Shown piece by piece: positions 32,590-42,883 of a DNA stretch of 64,000 nucleotides. The notes beneath the pieces are model-generated. The model ran no database searches. It was not told where the DNA came from and saw nothing but the letters and a program-made list of their open reading frames with translations. The position numbers were made by a program, and so were the translations under genes. The stretch is taken from assembly GCF_019793465.1 (NCBI RefSeq), contig NZ_JAILYJ010000002.1, positions 310,001 through 374,000 on the forward strand. Direction: 5' to 3'. Numbering within the stretch: the stretch's first letter is position 1; every line of letters begins with the position of its first letter. The DNA comes from Rhizobium croatiense (GTDB lineage: Bacteria > Pseudomonadota > Alphaproteobacteria > Rhizobiales > Rhizobiaceae).

Positions 32590-34824
32590 CTATTCGTAGA
32601 GCCGCCGGACCGTGGCGATGCAGTCGAGTTCCTTCATCTGGGCGAGCAGCTGATTGAGCTGACGCAGATCCCAGACCTCGACCTCGAGCATCATTTCGGT
32701 GAAATCGGCTGCCACCCGGACGGTGTTCAGCAGGCGGATATTGACGTCAAGGCTTGCAACCGTCTGGGCGACCTTGGCGAGCGTGCCGGGCTCGTTCAAT
32801 CCATTCACCATGATGCGCGCCATGAAGCGCGACTTGTTGGCTTCGTCGAGGTCCCAGCGGACGTCGATCCAACGGTCGGGCTGATCATCGAAGCGCTGCA
32901 GGCTCGGCGACTGGATCGGATAGATGGTGATCCCCTTGCTCTGATCCATGATGCCGACGATGCGGTCGCCGGGCACGGCGCCTGTCGAGGCGAACTTGAC
33001 GTCGACATTGCCGGACAGGCCGCGGATCGGGCCGATATCGACATCGGCGTCGAGTTCGGAATGGCCGCCCTCGGCCCCGGCCTTGGTCTTGCCGGGGATC
33101 TTGAAGATCATGCCGGCCGCGCTGCGGACGTTGAACCAGCCGTCGTCGCCGGAAGGTTTGACGGTGACGCGTTCGTCCTGGTGGTCGGGATAGACGGCGC
33201 GCAGCACGTCGAGCGAGGACATCTCGCCGCGACCGACGGCGGCGATCGCATCCTCAACATCCTTCTGGCCGAGACGGTGCAACGCGGGCTTCATCGCCTC
33301 GCGCGAGAAGATCTTGCCGGCCCTGTTGAAGGTGCGCTCGAGGATGCGGTGGCCGAGGCCGGCATATTGCTTGCGGATCGCCATGCGGGTGGCGCGGCGA
33401 ATGGCGGCGCGCGCCTTGCCGGTGACGACGATCTCCTCCCAGGCGGCCGGCGGAACCTGCACGCCGGAACGGATGATCTCGACTTCGTCGCCATTGGCCA
33501 GCCGCGTCACCAGCGGCATGATGCGGCCGTTGATCTTGGCGCCGACCGTGGTGTCGCCGATATTGGTGTGAACGGCGTAGGCGAAGTCGATCGGCGTGGC
33601 GCCGCGCGGCAGGGCAATCAGCTTGCCCTTCGGGGTGAAGCAGAAGACCTGGTCCTGGAAAAGTTCGAGCTTGGTGTGCTCGAGGAATTCTTCCGGACTG
33701 TCGCCCTCGGCGAGCGCCTCGATCGTGTGGCGCAGCCAGGAATAGGCATTGGATTCGCGCGAAAGGATGTCGCCGTCGGCATTGGTGGCGCCGTCCTTAT
33801 AGAGCGTATGGGCGGCAATGCCGAATTCGGCGATCTCGTGCATGCGCCTGGTGCGGATCTGCAGTTCGATGCGCTGGCTGGAGGGACCGACGATGGTGGT
33901 ATGCAGCGAACGGTAATCGTTCTGCTTCGGCGTCGAGATATAGTCCTTGAAGCGGCCAGGCACGACGCGCCAGCGCGTATGCACGATGCCGAGCGCCCGA
34001 TAGCAGGACGGGATGTCCTCGACGATCAGGCGGAAGCCGTAGACATCCGAAAGCTGTTCGAAGGACAGCGACTTCGACTGCATCTTGCGGAAGACCGAAT
34101 AGGGCTTCTTCTGCCGGCCCTTGACATAGGCGCTGGTCAGGCCGCTGGCGACCAGCAGGTCGCGCAACTCGGCCTCGATCTTTTTGACGATGCCCTCGTT
34201 GCGCTTGGAGAGCTCTTCCAGCCTTTTCGTGACGGTTTCGTAGGCTTCCGGGTTCATGTGCCGGAAGGAGAGCTCCTCCAGTTCCTCGCGCATGTCCTGC
34301 ATGCCCATGCGGCCGGCGAGCGGCGCATAGATTTCCATCGTCTCCTCGGAGATGCGGGCGCGCTTGTCGGCCGACATGTGATCGAGGGTGCGCATATTGT
34401 GCAGGCGATCGGCGAGCTTGACGAGCAGCACGCGCACATCGTCTGATATGGCGAGCAGCAGCTTGCGCAGGTTTTCGGCCTGCTTGGCCTTCTTGGTGAC
34501 GAGATCGAGTTTCTTTATCTTCGTCAAGCCCTCGACCAGCCGGCCGATATCCTCGCCGAAGAGTTCGTCGATCTCGGCGCGCGTCGCCGTCGTATCCTCG
34601 ATCGTGTCGTGCAGAAGGGCAACCGCGATCGTCGATTCGTCGAGATGCATGTCGGTGAGGATGGCGGCGACCTCGAGCGGATGGGAAATATAGGGATCGC
34701 CGCTCGCGCGCTTTTGCTGGCCATGTTTCTGCATGGCGTAGACATAGGCTTTGTTCAGCAGTGATTCATTGGCATCGGGCTTGTATTGCTGAACCCGCTC
34801 CACGAGCTCGTACTGCCGCATCAT
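32590..34824 (-). CDS. rsh: bifunctional (p)ppGpp synthetase/hydrolase Rsh
   Basis: A 744-residue RelA/SpoT homolog, the only stringent-response enzyme of this size expected in Rhizobium. The order is an HD hydrolase domain (HD at residues 72-73, LLHDTIEDT), a synthetase domain (about 240-350; GFRLIVEDIPSCY), TGS (about 385-455), a helical region and C-terminal ACT (about 665-740). The intact HD suggests both synthesis and hydrolysis. Start ATG 34824 follows GGAG. The next gene upstream is rpoZ; its omega product is a known ppGpp-binding partner of RNA polymerase in other bacteria. Confidence 0.95.
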   Translation of the reverse strand: MMRQYELVERVQQYKPDANESLLNKAYVYAMQKHGQQKRASGDPYISHPLEVAAILTDMHLDESTIAVALLHDTIEDTTATRAEIDELFGEDIGRLVEGLTKIKKLDLVTKKAKQAENLRKLLLAISDDVRVLLVKLADRLHNMRTLDHMSADKRARISEETMEIYAPLAGRMGMQDMREELEELSFRHMNPEAYETVTKRLEELSKRNEGIVKKIEAELRDLLVASGLTSAYVKGRQKKPYSVFRKMQSKSLSFEQLSDVYGFRLIVEDIPSCYRALGIVHTRWRVVPGRFKDYISTPKQNDYRSLHTTIVGPSSQRIELQIRTRRMHEIAEFGIAAHTLYKDGATNADGDILSRESNAYSWLRHTIEALAEGDSPEEFLEHTKLELFQDQVFCFTPKGKLIALPRGATPIDFAYAVHTNIGDTTVGAKINGRIMPLVTRLANGDEVEIIRSGVQVPPAAWEEIVVTGKARAAIRRATRMAIRKQYAGLGHRILERTFNRAGKIFSREAMKPALHRLGQKDVEDAIAAVGRGEMSSLDVLRAVYPDHQDERVTVKPSGDDGWFNVRSAAGMIFKIPGKTKAGAEGGHSELDADVDIGPIRGLSGNVDVKFASTGAVPGDRIVGIMDQSKGITIYPIQSPSLQRFDDQPDRWIDVRWDLDEANKSRFMARIMVNGLNEPGTLAKVAQTVASLDVNIRLLNTVRVAADFTEMMLEVEVWDLRQLNQLLAQMKELDCIATVRRLYE

Positions 34825-34966
34825 TCCAAAGCCACTCCGGTAAAAATAAAAGCGCGCCAATCAACGATTGGCGCACACATGGGCAATAATATGCCTAAGC
34901 AATAAAGGCGCAAGATTGACGATTGGTAATCGTCGCTCTTTTCCGGATCAGAACCGGACGGCGCGC

Positions 34967-35371
34967 TTAATAATCGTCGCTCTTTTCCGGCGGCACCAAG
35001 CCCTCGATGCCGGCAAGCAGCTCTTCTTCCGACATCTGGTCGAAGGTGATCGTCTCCGGCAGGTCGTCCTGCTCCTCGCTGTCGGCTGCGGCAACACCGC
35101 CGGCGGCGATCATGCTGGCCGGATCGGGCTCGGGCTCGTCGACTTCGACATGCTTCTGCAGCGAATGGATCAGATCTTCCTTGAGGTCATCGGGCGACAG
35201 CGTCTCGTCGGCGATTTCGCGCAGAGCGACGACAGGATTCTTGTCATTGTCGCGGTCGATGGTGATCGAGGCACCCTGGGAAATCAGCCGGGCGCGGTGG
35301 CTGGCGAGCAGAACCAGCTCGAACCGGTTCTCTACCTTGTCAATGCAATCTTCAACTGTGACACGGGCCAT
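34967..35371 (-). CDS. rpoZ: RNA polymerase omega subunit
   Basis: A 134-residue omega subunit. The family start [19 protein letters not shown] and [10 protein letters not shown] are plain; the C-terminal half is a longer acidic extension ([12 protein letters not shown] onward), as is usual in alphaproteobacteria. It binds the beta-prime subunit and helps polymerase assembly. AAAGGACAGGCA precedes the start. It lies upstream of rsh on the same strand, 142 bp away. Confidence 0.95.
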   Translation of the reverse strand: MARVTVEDCIDKVENRFELVLLASHRARLISQGASITIDRDNDKNPVVALREIADETLSPDDLKEDLIHSLQKHVEVDEPEPDPASMIAAGGVAAADSEEQDDLPETITFDQMSEEELLAGIEGLVPPEKSDDY

Positions 35372-35670
35372 TGCCTGTCCTTTACGGTCGTCATTTCGGG
35401 ATTAACACGCCCGATACAATTAAAACCGGGCAAATACAAGTTTTTCGTTCCGGCTCCCCTCGTCTTTATCCGTGGCTGAGCTAAATTTCCATGGGGAATG
35501 TCACAATTCCACCGAAGGTTGCTTGGAATATGACGAATCGTGCCCTAAATCTCTCTTATATGAACACTTAGTAAAGTAAGGATCAAATCAAAAATCACAA
35601 TAAGCCATTGTATTTATTGAAATTTGATGCCCTGCGAATTTCCATTTCTCTCATTAGGAATTGGTAAGCG
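35372..35670. promoter_or_regulatory. divergent promoter region, rpoZ / NYN gene
   Basis: An AT-rich 299-bp gap between divergent starts. It should hold both promoters; an AT-rich tract with several AATTT/TATATG elements lies at about 35560-35640. No gene or RNA was recognised. Confidence 0.45.
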
Positions 35671-36252
35671 ATGTTTGACCCACGCGAAAAAATTGCACTC
35701 TTTATTGACGGCGCCAACCTCTACGCTGCATCCAAGAGCCTCGGTTTCGACATAGATTACCGCAAGCTGTTGAAAGCGTTCCAGAAACGCGGCTACCTCC
35801 TACGCGCCTACTACTATACCGCCTTGATCGAGGATCAGGAATATTCATCGATCCGTCCTTTGATCGACTGGCTCGATTACAACGGCTACAAGGTCGTCAC
35901 CAAACCCGCCAAGGAGTTTACCGACTCCATGGGCCGGCGGAAGATCAAGGGCAACATGGACATCGAGCTTGCGATCGACGCCATGGAGCAATCCGAAACC
36001 GTCGACCATCTCGTCATCTTCTCCGGCGACGGCGACTTCACCAACCTGGTCGAGGCGCTGCAGCGCAGAGGCCGCAAGGTCTCGGTGATCTCGACGATGG
36101 CGACCCAGCCGCCGATGATCGCCGACGACCTGCGCCGCCAAGCCGATCATTTCATCGACCTCTTGTCTCTGAAGGCTGAGATCGGTCGCGATCCGTCGGA
36201 GCGGGCGCCGCGTCCGGCCGAGGTCGCCCCGGCCAGCGATTTCGAGGACTGA
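35671..36252 (+). CDS. NYN-domain protein (LabA/DUF88)
   Basis: A 193-residue protein of the NYN (LabA/DUF88) family, a PIN-like nuclease fold. Conserved acidic residues are visible: FIDGANLYAA (Asp14), IELAIDAME, and FSGDGDFTNLVEAL (about residues 118-131) with SGDGDF as the hallmark. This suggests metal-dependent RNase activity, unproven for most members. GGAATTGGTAAGCG precedes the ATG. It is convergent with smpB. Confidence 0.9.
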   Translation: MFDPREKIALFIDGANLYAASKSLGFDIDYRKLLKAFQKRGYLLRAYYYTALIEDQEYSSIRPLIDWLDYNGYKVVTKPAKEFTDSMGRRKIKGNMDIELAIDAMEQSETVDHLVIFSGDGDFTNLVEALQRRGRKVSVISTMATQPPMIADDLRRQADHFIDLLSLKAEIGRDPSERAPRPAEVAPASDFED

Positions 36253-36291
36253 TCGAAAGCGCGGCGAGCCGATCAGCTGCGGCATGATGGC

Positions 36292-36771
36292 TCAGCCATT
36301 ATCCTTCAACAAACGGCTCTTCTGCCGGTTCCAATCGCGCTCCTTCTCGGATTCGCGCTTGTCGTGAAGTTTCTTGCCCTTGGCGAGCGCCAGTTCCATC
36401 TTCGCCCGTCCCCGATCGTTGAAATAGATCTTCAGCGGGATCAGCGTCATGCCTTCGCGGTTGACCGCTGAGCGCAGGCGATGGATTTCGCGGCCCGACA
36501 GCAGCAGCTTGCGGCGCCGGCGCGGCTCGTGGTTGAAGCGGTTCGCCTGCAGATATTCCGGCAGGTAGGAATTGATCAGCCAGATCTCGCCGCCCTCATC
36601 CGAGGCATAGGATTCGGCGATATTGGCCTTGCCTTCGCGCAGCGACTTGACCTCCGTGCCCATCAGCACGAGGCCGGCCTCGTAAGTATCGATGATCTCG
36701 TAGTTGAAACGGGCCTTGCGGTTTTCGGCCACGACCTTGTTCACCACGCGCTGGCTGCCTTTGGGGGCCAT
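36292..36771 (-). CDS. smpB: SsrA-binding protein
   Basis: A 159-residue tmRNA partner for rescue of stalled ribosomes. Family segments [20 protein letters not shown] and [14 protein letters not shown] are present, with a basic C-terminal tail ([18 protein letters not shown]) that enters the decoding centre. ATG 36771 is chosen with AGGAAAT upstream; the frame extends earlier without homology. The tmRNA gene itself was not seen in the window. It is transcribed downstream of dapA, 95 bp away. Confidence 0.96.
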   Translation of the reverse strand: MAPKGSQRVVNKVVAENRKARFNYEIIDTYEAGLVLMGTEVKSLREGKANIAESYASDEGGEIWLINSYLPEYLQANRFNHEPRRRRKLLLSGREIHRLRSAVNREGMTLIPLKIYFNDRGRAKMELALAKGKKLHDKRESEKERDWNRQKSRLLKDNG

Positions 36772-36866
36772 GACGATATTTCCTTCGAGGCGCGCGAAAA
36801 GCCGCGCCCTCATTGCTGCCCTTTATGTAAGGGAACGACCCGGCCTTGTGAAGACGGGCGGTCTCT

Positions 36867-37751
36867 TCAGTTCAGCAGCCCGGCATGGCGCAGAGCTGCG
36901 TCGATCGCCGATTCGGTTGCCGGCTCCAGCGTCGACAGCAGCGGCGAGCGGACGTTGCGGCTCATGCGGCCGAGCTTGGAGAGGCCGTATTTGGCGCCGC
37001 AGAGACCGGGTTCAAGAAAGATCGCCTTGTGCAGCGGCATCAACCGGTCCTGATATTCCAGCGCGCGGGTGTATTCGCCGGCCAGCGTTGCCGCCTGAAA
37101 ATCGGCACAGAGGCGCGGGGCGACATTGGCCGTTACCGAGATGCAGCCGACGCCGCCATGAGCGTTGAAGCCGAGCGCCGTGGCATCCTCGCCGGACAAT
37201 TGCCTGAAGTCTTTGCCGCAGGTGATGCGCTGCTCGGAGACACGCTCGATCTTGCCCGTCGCATCCTTGACGCCGACGATATTCCTGTGCGCCTTGGCGA
37301 GCGCACCCATCGTTTCCGGCGTCATGTCGACCACCGAACGGCCGGGTATATTGTAGATATAGATCGGCAGAGCGACGGCCTCGGCGATCGCGGAAAAATG
37401 CGCGATCAGCCCCTTCTGCGTCGGCTTGTTGTAATAGGGCGTGACGACAAGCACAGCGTCGGCGCCGACCTTTTCGGCATGCTGGGCAAGCTCGATCGCC
37501 TCACGCGTGTTGTTCGAACCGGCGCCGGCCATGACGGGAACGCGTTTTGCGGCCACCTCGATGCAGAGTTCCACGACCCGCTTGTGTTCGGCATGCGACA
37601 ACGTCGGCGATTCGCCTGTCGTGCCGACCGGAACGAGACCGCCGCTGCCTTCCTTGATCTGCCAGTCGACATGGGCGGCGAAGCTGTCTTCGTCGATCGA
37701 TCCGGTATCGGTGAAGGGGGTAACGAGGGCGGGAATGGACCCATTGAACAT
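36867..37751 (-). CDS. dapA: 4-hydroxy-tetrahydrodipicolinate synthase
   Basis: A 294-residue TIM-barrel enzyme for lysine and peptidoglycan synthesis, condensing pyruvate with aspartate semialdehyde. The Schiff-base Lys162 is in GVKDATG; Thr44-Thr45 (GTTGESP) and Tyr133 (YIYNIPGRS) complete the proton relay. GGAGC precedes ATG 37751. It is upstream of smpB on the same strand and divergent from the lytic transglycosylase gene, so two wall-related genes share a promoter region. Confidence 0.95.
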   Translation of the reverse strand: MFNGSIPALVTPFTDTGSIDEDSFAAHVDWQIKEGSGGLVPVGTTGESPTLSHAEHKRVVELCIEVAAKRVPVMAGAGSNNTREAIELAQHAEKVGADAVLVVTPYYNKPTQKGLIAHFSAIAEAVALPIYIYNIPGRSVVDMTPETMGALAKAHRNIVGVKDATGKIERVSEQRITCGKDFRQLSGEDATALGFNAHGGVGCISVTANVAPRLCADFQAATLAGEYTRALEYQDRLMPLHKAIFLEPGLCGAKYGLSKLGRMSRNVRSPLLSTLEPATESAIDAALRHAGLLN

Positions 37752-37966
37752 GCAAAGCTCCTCACGACCAAATCCTTGCTTCGGCCGCATTCCATGACTA
37801 AGAGTTGCGCACCATAGAGCGCCGAAATCATCGCGACAAGCGCGGAGAGTTCGGTTTAGGGCAAAATCCGATAGCAGATGTGAATGAATTTTACCTGGTA
37901 CGGTAAGGTTTCGTTAAGATGCCTCCAGCCAAATGGGTAGGGCGTGTTTTCGTTGCGAGATCCCGG

Positions 37967-40042
37967 ATGAAGAAAGCTGTCCTGATTCTGACCGCCTTCG
38001 GCTTCGTTGCCGCCGCGTGGGGCAGCATTGCGTCGCCGCTTGCCGGCGAAAACCTTCCTGCGGCTGACGTCAAGCCGATCGGCTTCGTTCCCGAGACATC
38101 GATACCGGAGGCGTTGACCACCGGCGCCATCCCGCGCAATCCGGCCATCGCGCCGGTCGCCAGTGATCTGAAAACCGGTCTCGACGCGCTTGGCGCCAAG
38201 AATCCGCAACTGGCTCTGTCGATCCGCGACAGCATGCGGCAGGGGATGCTCGACCGCCATATCCTCACCTGGGCGATCGCCGTATCCGGATTGAAGGGCG
38301 TTCCCTCCTATGAGATCGCCAGCGCAGTGCAGGAGCTCAAGGGATGGCCCGGCCTTTCGCGGCTGCGCGCCTATTCCGAACGGGCACTCTTCGATGAAAA
38401 CCCCGCCCCATCAGCCGTGCTCGCCGCCTTCGGCGACACCGCGCCCGAGACGATGCAGGGCGCCGTCATTCTCGGGCGGGCGCTGGTTGCCTCAGGCAAG
38501 CAGGCGCAGGCGGCAAAATATATCCGCAAGCTCTGGCGCACGGAGGCGCTCGACAAGGCGGCTGAAGACAAGATCCTCGTTGAATTTTCCGCCCTGCTGA
38601 CACCGGCCGACCACAAGGCGCGGATGGACTATCTGATGTATCGCGGCCGGGTGGCCCAGGCCAAGCGGTTCGGCGACATGGGTGAGGCGCAATCGCTCTA
38701 CAAGGCCTGGGCCGCCGTCGACGCCAAAGCCGCCAACGCCGGCGCGCTGCTTAATGCCGTCGACGCGAGATGGCGAGGCGATGCCGGCCTGCTGTTTGCG
38801 AAGATCGAATATCTGCGCAAGCAGGACAAATATGCCGAGGCGGCAGCCCTGCTGGAGAAGATGCCGCGCGAGGCCGGCGAACTCGTCAATTCCGGCGAAT
38901 GGTGGAACGAGCAGCGGATCGTCAGCCGCGGCCTCGTCGACCAGGGACAATTCAAACCGGCCTACCGCATCGTCGCAAACTACGCGGCAACCAGCCCGAC
39001 CGACATCGTCGAGGCCGAGTTCCACGCCGGATGGTATGCGCTTCGCGGCCTGCGGGACCCGACAACGGCGGAAAGACATTTCCGCAAAATTCTGGCGACG
39101 TCGAACGGACCGATCTCGGTGTCGCGCGCCTGGTATTGGCTCGGGCGGGCAGCCGAGGCCGGTGGCCCCGGCAATTCAGGCGAATTCTACGGCAAGGCCG
39201 CAAATTTTCCCGGCACCTTCTACGGCCAGCTCGCAGCCGAAAGGCTGGGACGGAAAACGCTCAATGTCACCTATCCCGCGCCGAGCACGGCCGACCGCCA
39301 GCACCTTCAGGCGCGCGAAGCCGTGCAGGCGATCACCCGGCTCGAGGCTGCAGGTCACGGCTGGCGCGCCGACATTCTCTATCTCGCGCTTGCCGACCAG
39401 TTGCAGAGCCCGGGGGAACTGGCTATCCTCGCAGCACAGGCCGAGCAATCGGGCAATCACCATCTGTCGCTGCAGATCGGCAAGATCGCCTATGGCCGCG
39501 GCATCGACGTCGCAGCGCTTGCCTTTCCCGTCGGAGTGATCCCGGCGAATGCCAATATATCCGGCTCCGGCAAGGCGCTCGCCTATGCCATCGCCCGGCA
39601 GGAAAGCGCCTTCAATCCGGCCGCCGTTTCGGCAGCAAATGCGCGCGGTCTGCTGCAGCTTCTGCCCGGCACGGCCCAGGCGGTGGCCAAGCGCCACAAC
39701 ATCACGTTTTCGAAGGACAAGCTGACGGCCGATGCCGGATATAATGCGACGCTCGGCGCGCATTATCTCGGCGAGCAAATCGAGGCCTTCGGCGGCTCCT
39801 ATATTCTCACTTTCGTCGCCTATAATGCCGGGCCGAAGCGGGTGCCGGAATGGATCGGCCGCTACGGCGACCCGCGCGGCAGGCCGATCGACGAGATCGT
39901 CGACTGGATCGAGCGCATCCCCTTCCCCGAGACGCGAAACTACGTGCAGCGCGTGATGGAGAATTACGAAGTCTACAAAGCTCGCCTCGGCCAGTCGACG
40001 GATATCGAGCGCGACCTGATCGGCGGACGCAGCGCCTCCTGA
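37967..40042 (+). CDS. soluble lytic murein transglycosylase
   Basis: A 691-residue Slt70-like enzyme that cleaves peptidoglycan to anhydro-muropeptides. An N-terminal signal peptide (KKAVLILTAFGFVAAAWG) exports it; a long helical superhelix follows, and the C-terminal SLT domain carries catalytic Glu546 in ARQESAFNP, with RGLLQLLPGTA and AYNAGPKRVP. Start ATG 37967 is chosen because it places the signal peptide first. It is periplasmic. The divergent dapA promoter lies within about 210 bp upstream. Confidence 0.92.
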   Translation: MKKAVLILTAFGFVAAAWGSIASPLAGENLPAADVKPIGFVPETSIPEALTTGAIPRNPAIAPVASDLKTGLDALGAKNPQLALSIRDSMRQGMLDRHILTWAIAVSGLKGVPSYEIASAVQELKGWPGLSRLRAYSERALFDENPAPSAVLAAFGDTAPETMQGAVILGRALVASGKQAQAAKYIRKLWRTEALDKAAEDKILVEFSALLTPADHKARMDYLMYRGRVAQAKRFGDMGEAQSLYKAWAAVDAKAANAGALLNAVDARWRGDAGLLFAKIEYLRKQDKYAEAAALLEKMPREAGELVNSGEWWNEQRIVSRGLVDQGQFKPAYRIVANYAATSPTDIVEAEFHAGWYALRGLRDPTTAERHFRKILATSNGPISVSRAWYWLGRAAEAGGPGNSGEFYGKAANFPGTFYGQLAAERLGRKTLNVTYPAPSTADRQHLQAREAVQAITRLEAAGHGWRADILYLALADQLQSPGELAILAAQAEQSGNHHLSLQIGKIAYGRGIDVAALAFPVGVIPANANISGSGKALAYAIARQESAFNPAAVSAANARGLLQLLPGTAQAVAKRHNITFSKDKLTADAGYNATLGAHYLGEQIEAFGGSYILTFVAYNAGPKRVPEWIGRYGDPRGRPIDEIVDWIERIPFPETRNYVQRVMENYEVYKARLGQSTDIERDLIGGRSAS

Positions 40043-40106
40043 AGCCGTTTGGCGCGGCTTGAAAAGCAGGCTACATCTTCGGGTTCAGATAGGCCTTGAG
40101 GATGCG

Positions 40107-41003
40107 ATGGCGGACATGGATGCAGGCGGTTTCCAGGAACGATATTATTCTTCTGCCGATGGGCTGACGCTTTATGCCCGCGACTACAGGCCGGACGGGG
40201 CGGCAGCCGCCGGACGGCTGCCGGTGATCTGCCTGCCCGGTCTGACCCGCAATAGCCGGGATTTTCACCCGCTTGCGCTGCGTCTCTGCCGCGACGAGAC
40301 AGGCCCACGCCGGGTCATCGCGCTCGATTCGCGCGGACGCGGAAATTCCGCATGGGATGAGAACAAGGCCAATTACACTCTCGCCGTCGAGGCCGGCGAC
40401 GTTATTGCCGCCTGCGCTGCATTCGGCATCGAGCGGGCGGTTTTCATCGGCACATCGCGCGGCGGACTGATCCTGCATCTGATCGCGGCGACACGGCCGG
40501 ATCTTCTCGAAGCCGTCATCCTGAACGACATCGGCCCTGCGATCGAGGCCGGGGGGCTGGCACTCATTCGCGACTACTTGAACAGCGGCAGGAAGCCGGC
40601 CGATTGGAAAGAGGCGGCCGATATACTGCAGCAGAATCACGGTGCCTCGTTTACCGCGCTTGCAGGGGAAGACTGGCGCGAGATCGCGCTTGCGCTTTAC
40701 CGCGACGCCGACGGAAGACCGGTCGCCGACTTCGATCCGGCGATCGCCGAGGCGCTGCGATCGGTCGATTTCAGCCAGCCGCTGCCCGAGCTCTGGGAGC
40801 AATTCGAAAGCCTGTGCCGGTTGCCGCTGATGCTGATCCGCGGCGAAAATACCGCTCTGCTCTCAAAGGAGACGGCTACGGAAATGGCCCGCCGGCATCC
40901 GAGCCTGATCCTGCACGCAGCTCAGGGACAAGGGCATGCGCCCCTCCTCCATCTTGGCGACATCCCTGCAGCCATTGGAGCTTTCCTCGCCAGCTGCCGA
41001 TAG
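40107..41003 (+). CDS. alpha/beta hydrolase
   Basis: A 298-residue alpha/beta-fold hydrolase. The nucleophile Ser117 is in FIGTSRGG; the family start ICLPGLTRNSRDF carries the oxyanion motif, and a late His is in GQGHAPLLH. An Asp is expected near residue 248. No signal peptide. Substrate unknown. It begins 65 bp after the transglycosylase stop and may share its transcript; start ATG 40107 is preferred to the in-frame earlier one. Confidence 0.85.
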   Translation: MADMDAGGFQERYYSSADGLTLYARDYRPDGAAAAGRLPVICLPGLTRNSRDFHPLALRLCRDETGPRRVIALDSRGRGNSAWDENKANYTLAVEAGDVIAACAAFGIERAVFIGTSRGGLILHLIAATRPDLLEAVILNDIGPAIEAGGLALIRDYLNSGRKPADWKEAADILQQNHGASFTALAGEDWREIALALYRDADGRPVADFDPAIAEALRSVDFSQPLPELWEQFESLCRLPLMLIRGENTALLSKETATEMARRHPSLILHAAQGQGHAPLLHLGDIPAAIGAFLASCR

Positions 41004-41144
41004 CTGACGGAGACCGTTCAGCTGCAGCCGCGCGTCTTTTGAGACAGGCAAAGGCGCCATAGCCTTGCAAGCCGGCGGGTTTCCGTAACCGGCTCCAATT
41101 TCCAGGCCGATGCGCAACCGCCTCTTTGCCGTTCGTGCAGATAC

Positions 41145-41172
41145 AAAAAAAGCCCGGCTCGAGAGCCGGGCT
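41145..41172 (-). terminator. rho-independent terminator of the porin gene
   Basis: On the reverse strand, AGCCCGGCTCTCGAGCCGGGCT forms a GC-rich stem followed by TTTTTT. It begins 28 bp after the porin stop. Confidence 0.88.
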
Positions 41173-41199
41173 TTCCTGATTGACCGAAGTCAGATCAGA

Positions 41200-42222
41200 T
41201 TAGAACGAGCGCTGCAGGCGGAAGTAGCCAGCCGTCGAGTCGTCGTCGTTTTCCGGATCGAGGTACTGAACCGAAGCCTTGGCGTAGAAGTTGTCGACGA
41301 TCTGGTAATCGACCGTCAGACCAACCTTCCAAGCGTCGTCATCGCTGAAGTCGTCGCCGGCAACGTAGTAGTTGCTGTAGTACTGGACGCCAGGAGTGAT
41401 CTTGAGCTTGTCGGTGGCCTTGATTGCGTATTCGGCAGCGATAGCCCATTCAGCCTTGGTGTAGTAGGAGCTCGGGCCGGTAGCGTATACGGCAGCGAGG
41501 CCGAGCGTGCCCGGACCGATGTCAACCGTACCCATTGCACGGACAGCGCCTTCTTCGTTGTCGACGTCATAGCCGGCAGTGATCTGGTAGCTGAACGCAC
41601 CAGCCTTGCCGCCGAGACCGACGGCAACGCCGACGTTGTTCGGATCTTCGTCAGACTTGTAGAAGCCGTCTTCGAGTTCGTCGACGCTGATGCCAGCGTA
41701 GAAGGCGTCGGTTTCGTACTGATAACGGAGCGAGTTATGCAGCGTGACCGGCGAGCCGATATCGTCGGTTTCGCCCGAGAGGCCGTCGTCCCACCAGCTG
41801 TAGAACAGACCAGCGCGGAAGCCAGCGATGTCGAGGTAAGCGGAGTCGAGCTTGGCGCTCTGATCCGACGCGTTGTCAGCATTGAACTGCATGACGATGA
41901 CGCCGGTCAGCGGACCATACTCGGTGTCGCTCTTGGCCGTGAACTGAACCTGGCCGCGCGTACGGGCATCCCAATCGGAGTCGTTGCTGAGCGAACCGTT
42001 GAGCGGCTGATCACCAACGTCAACCTGGAAACGGATGTAGCCGTTGATCTTGAGGCAGGTTTCAGTGCCCGGGATGTAGAAATAGCCGGTGCCGTAAGCG
42101 TCGCAGACGCGAACATATTCAACCGGTTCCGGCTCGGCAGCAACGATAGCGTCAGCAGCCTGAGCACCGGAAACTACTGCCAGAGCAGCAGCGGAGCCGA
42201 GAAGAAGGCTCTTGATGTTCAT
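41200..42222 (-). CDS. ropA: RopA-type outer-membrane porin
   Basis: A 340-residue porin of the alphaproteobacterial Porin_2 family. Signal peptide at residues 1-22 (NIKSLLLGSAAALAVVSGAQA). The mature N-terminus contains VCDAYGTGYFYIPGTETCLK with two Cys and then alternating beta-strand segments, ending in an aromatic residue (LQRSF) typical of outer-membrane insertion. GGAGG lies upstream of ATG 42222, and a strong terminator follows. Multiple ropA paralogs are usual in Rhizobium, so the exact paralog is unresolved. Confidence 0.92.
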   Translation of the reverse strand: MNIKSLLLGSAAALAVVSGAQAADAIVAAEPEPVEYVRVCDAYGTGYFYIPGTETCLKINGYIRFQVDVGDQPLNGSLSNDSDWDARTRGQVQFTAKSDTEYGPLTGVIVMQFNADNASDQSAKLDSAYLDIAGFRAGLFYSWWDDGLSGETDDIGSPVTLHNSLRYQYETDAFYAGISVDELEDGFYKSDEDPNNVGVAVGLGGKAGAFSYQITAGYDVDNEEGAVRAMGTVDIGPGTLGLAAVYATGPSSYYTKAEWAIAAEYAIKATDKLKITPGVQYYSNYYVAGDDFSDDDAWKVGLTVDYQIVDNFYAKASVQYLDPENDDDSTAGYFRLQRSF

Positions 42223-42792
42223 AAATGACCTCCAATTCAAAGTTTCGATCGGGTTTGGGATCTTTCGCTGAGCAGCGTTCCCTGCCCCATCCCCGTGTTT
42301 CAAGAAGTGGACGATCCGTCGCCCTTGCTTCCGAGGGTGAAAATACAAGACGGCGGCCGTCACGCAATCACCAACTTGCTCCAACAAGGGGTTTGAAGGA
42401 GCCTTCCCCGCATTCTGTTGCTGAAAGGACACAAGTCGGGCAGCCGGCCCCGATTTCTTTTATAGTTTGTTAAGAAAAGCTTGGTTTTGCGGCAACTTAG
42501 GCGAGATCGACAACGTGCTGGACATGCGTCTTTCGACACATTCATGACGCTTTTCTGACAAAATCCGATTGTTGTCGGAGACTTCCGGATCCTCGGAAGC
42601 GTAACCGGCCGTTCACCGATCCACTTCCGCCGGTCGCCGAGGACAGGAACGCGGGAAGTGATTCCCGTCGGCGATTCTCTCTCTATCGAAGGGAGGAGAT
42701 TTCTCCACCGCGCGACTGCGAGGCATAGCCGACTAAGCGACCATGATTCCCCGCCGGAGGGTAAGACACGACATGCGCTGCGGAAATCGAAA
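42223..42792. other. porin upstream region
   Basis: About 570 bp between the porin and tRNA-Ser. Porin transcription probably begins in the AT-rich part near 42440-42480 (TTTTATAGTTTGTTAAG), leaving a long leader of about 230 bases, a site where small-RNA control is plausible. No gene was recognised. Confidence 0.45.
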
Positions 42793-42883
42793 TGGCGGAG
42801 AAGATGGGATTCGAACCCACGATACGCTTTTGACGTATACTCCCTTAGCAGGGGAGCGCCTTCGACCACTCGGCCACCTCTCC
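42793..42883 (-). tRNA. tRNA-Ser (anticodon GCU)
   Basis: Reverse-strand tRNA of 91 nt including encoded CCA. Acceptor GGAGAGG pairs with CTTCTCC (one G-U), followed by G73 and CCA. The anticodon arm CTCCCCTGCTAAGGGAG gives GCU, reading AGC/AGU. A long variable arm (TATACGTCAAAAGCGTATC) confirms class II, and the T-loop is GGTTCGAATCC. No integrated element is attached to either end. Confidence 0.96.

Noticed and set aside
32509..34446. A 645-codon open frame on the plus strand opposite rsh
   Set aside because: It is antisense to the well-supported rsh gene, has no domain signature and arises from high-GC codon bias.
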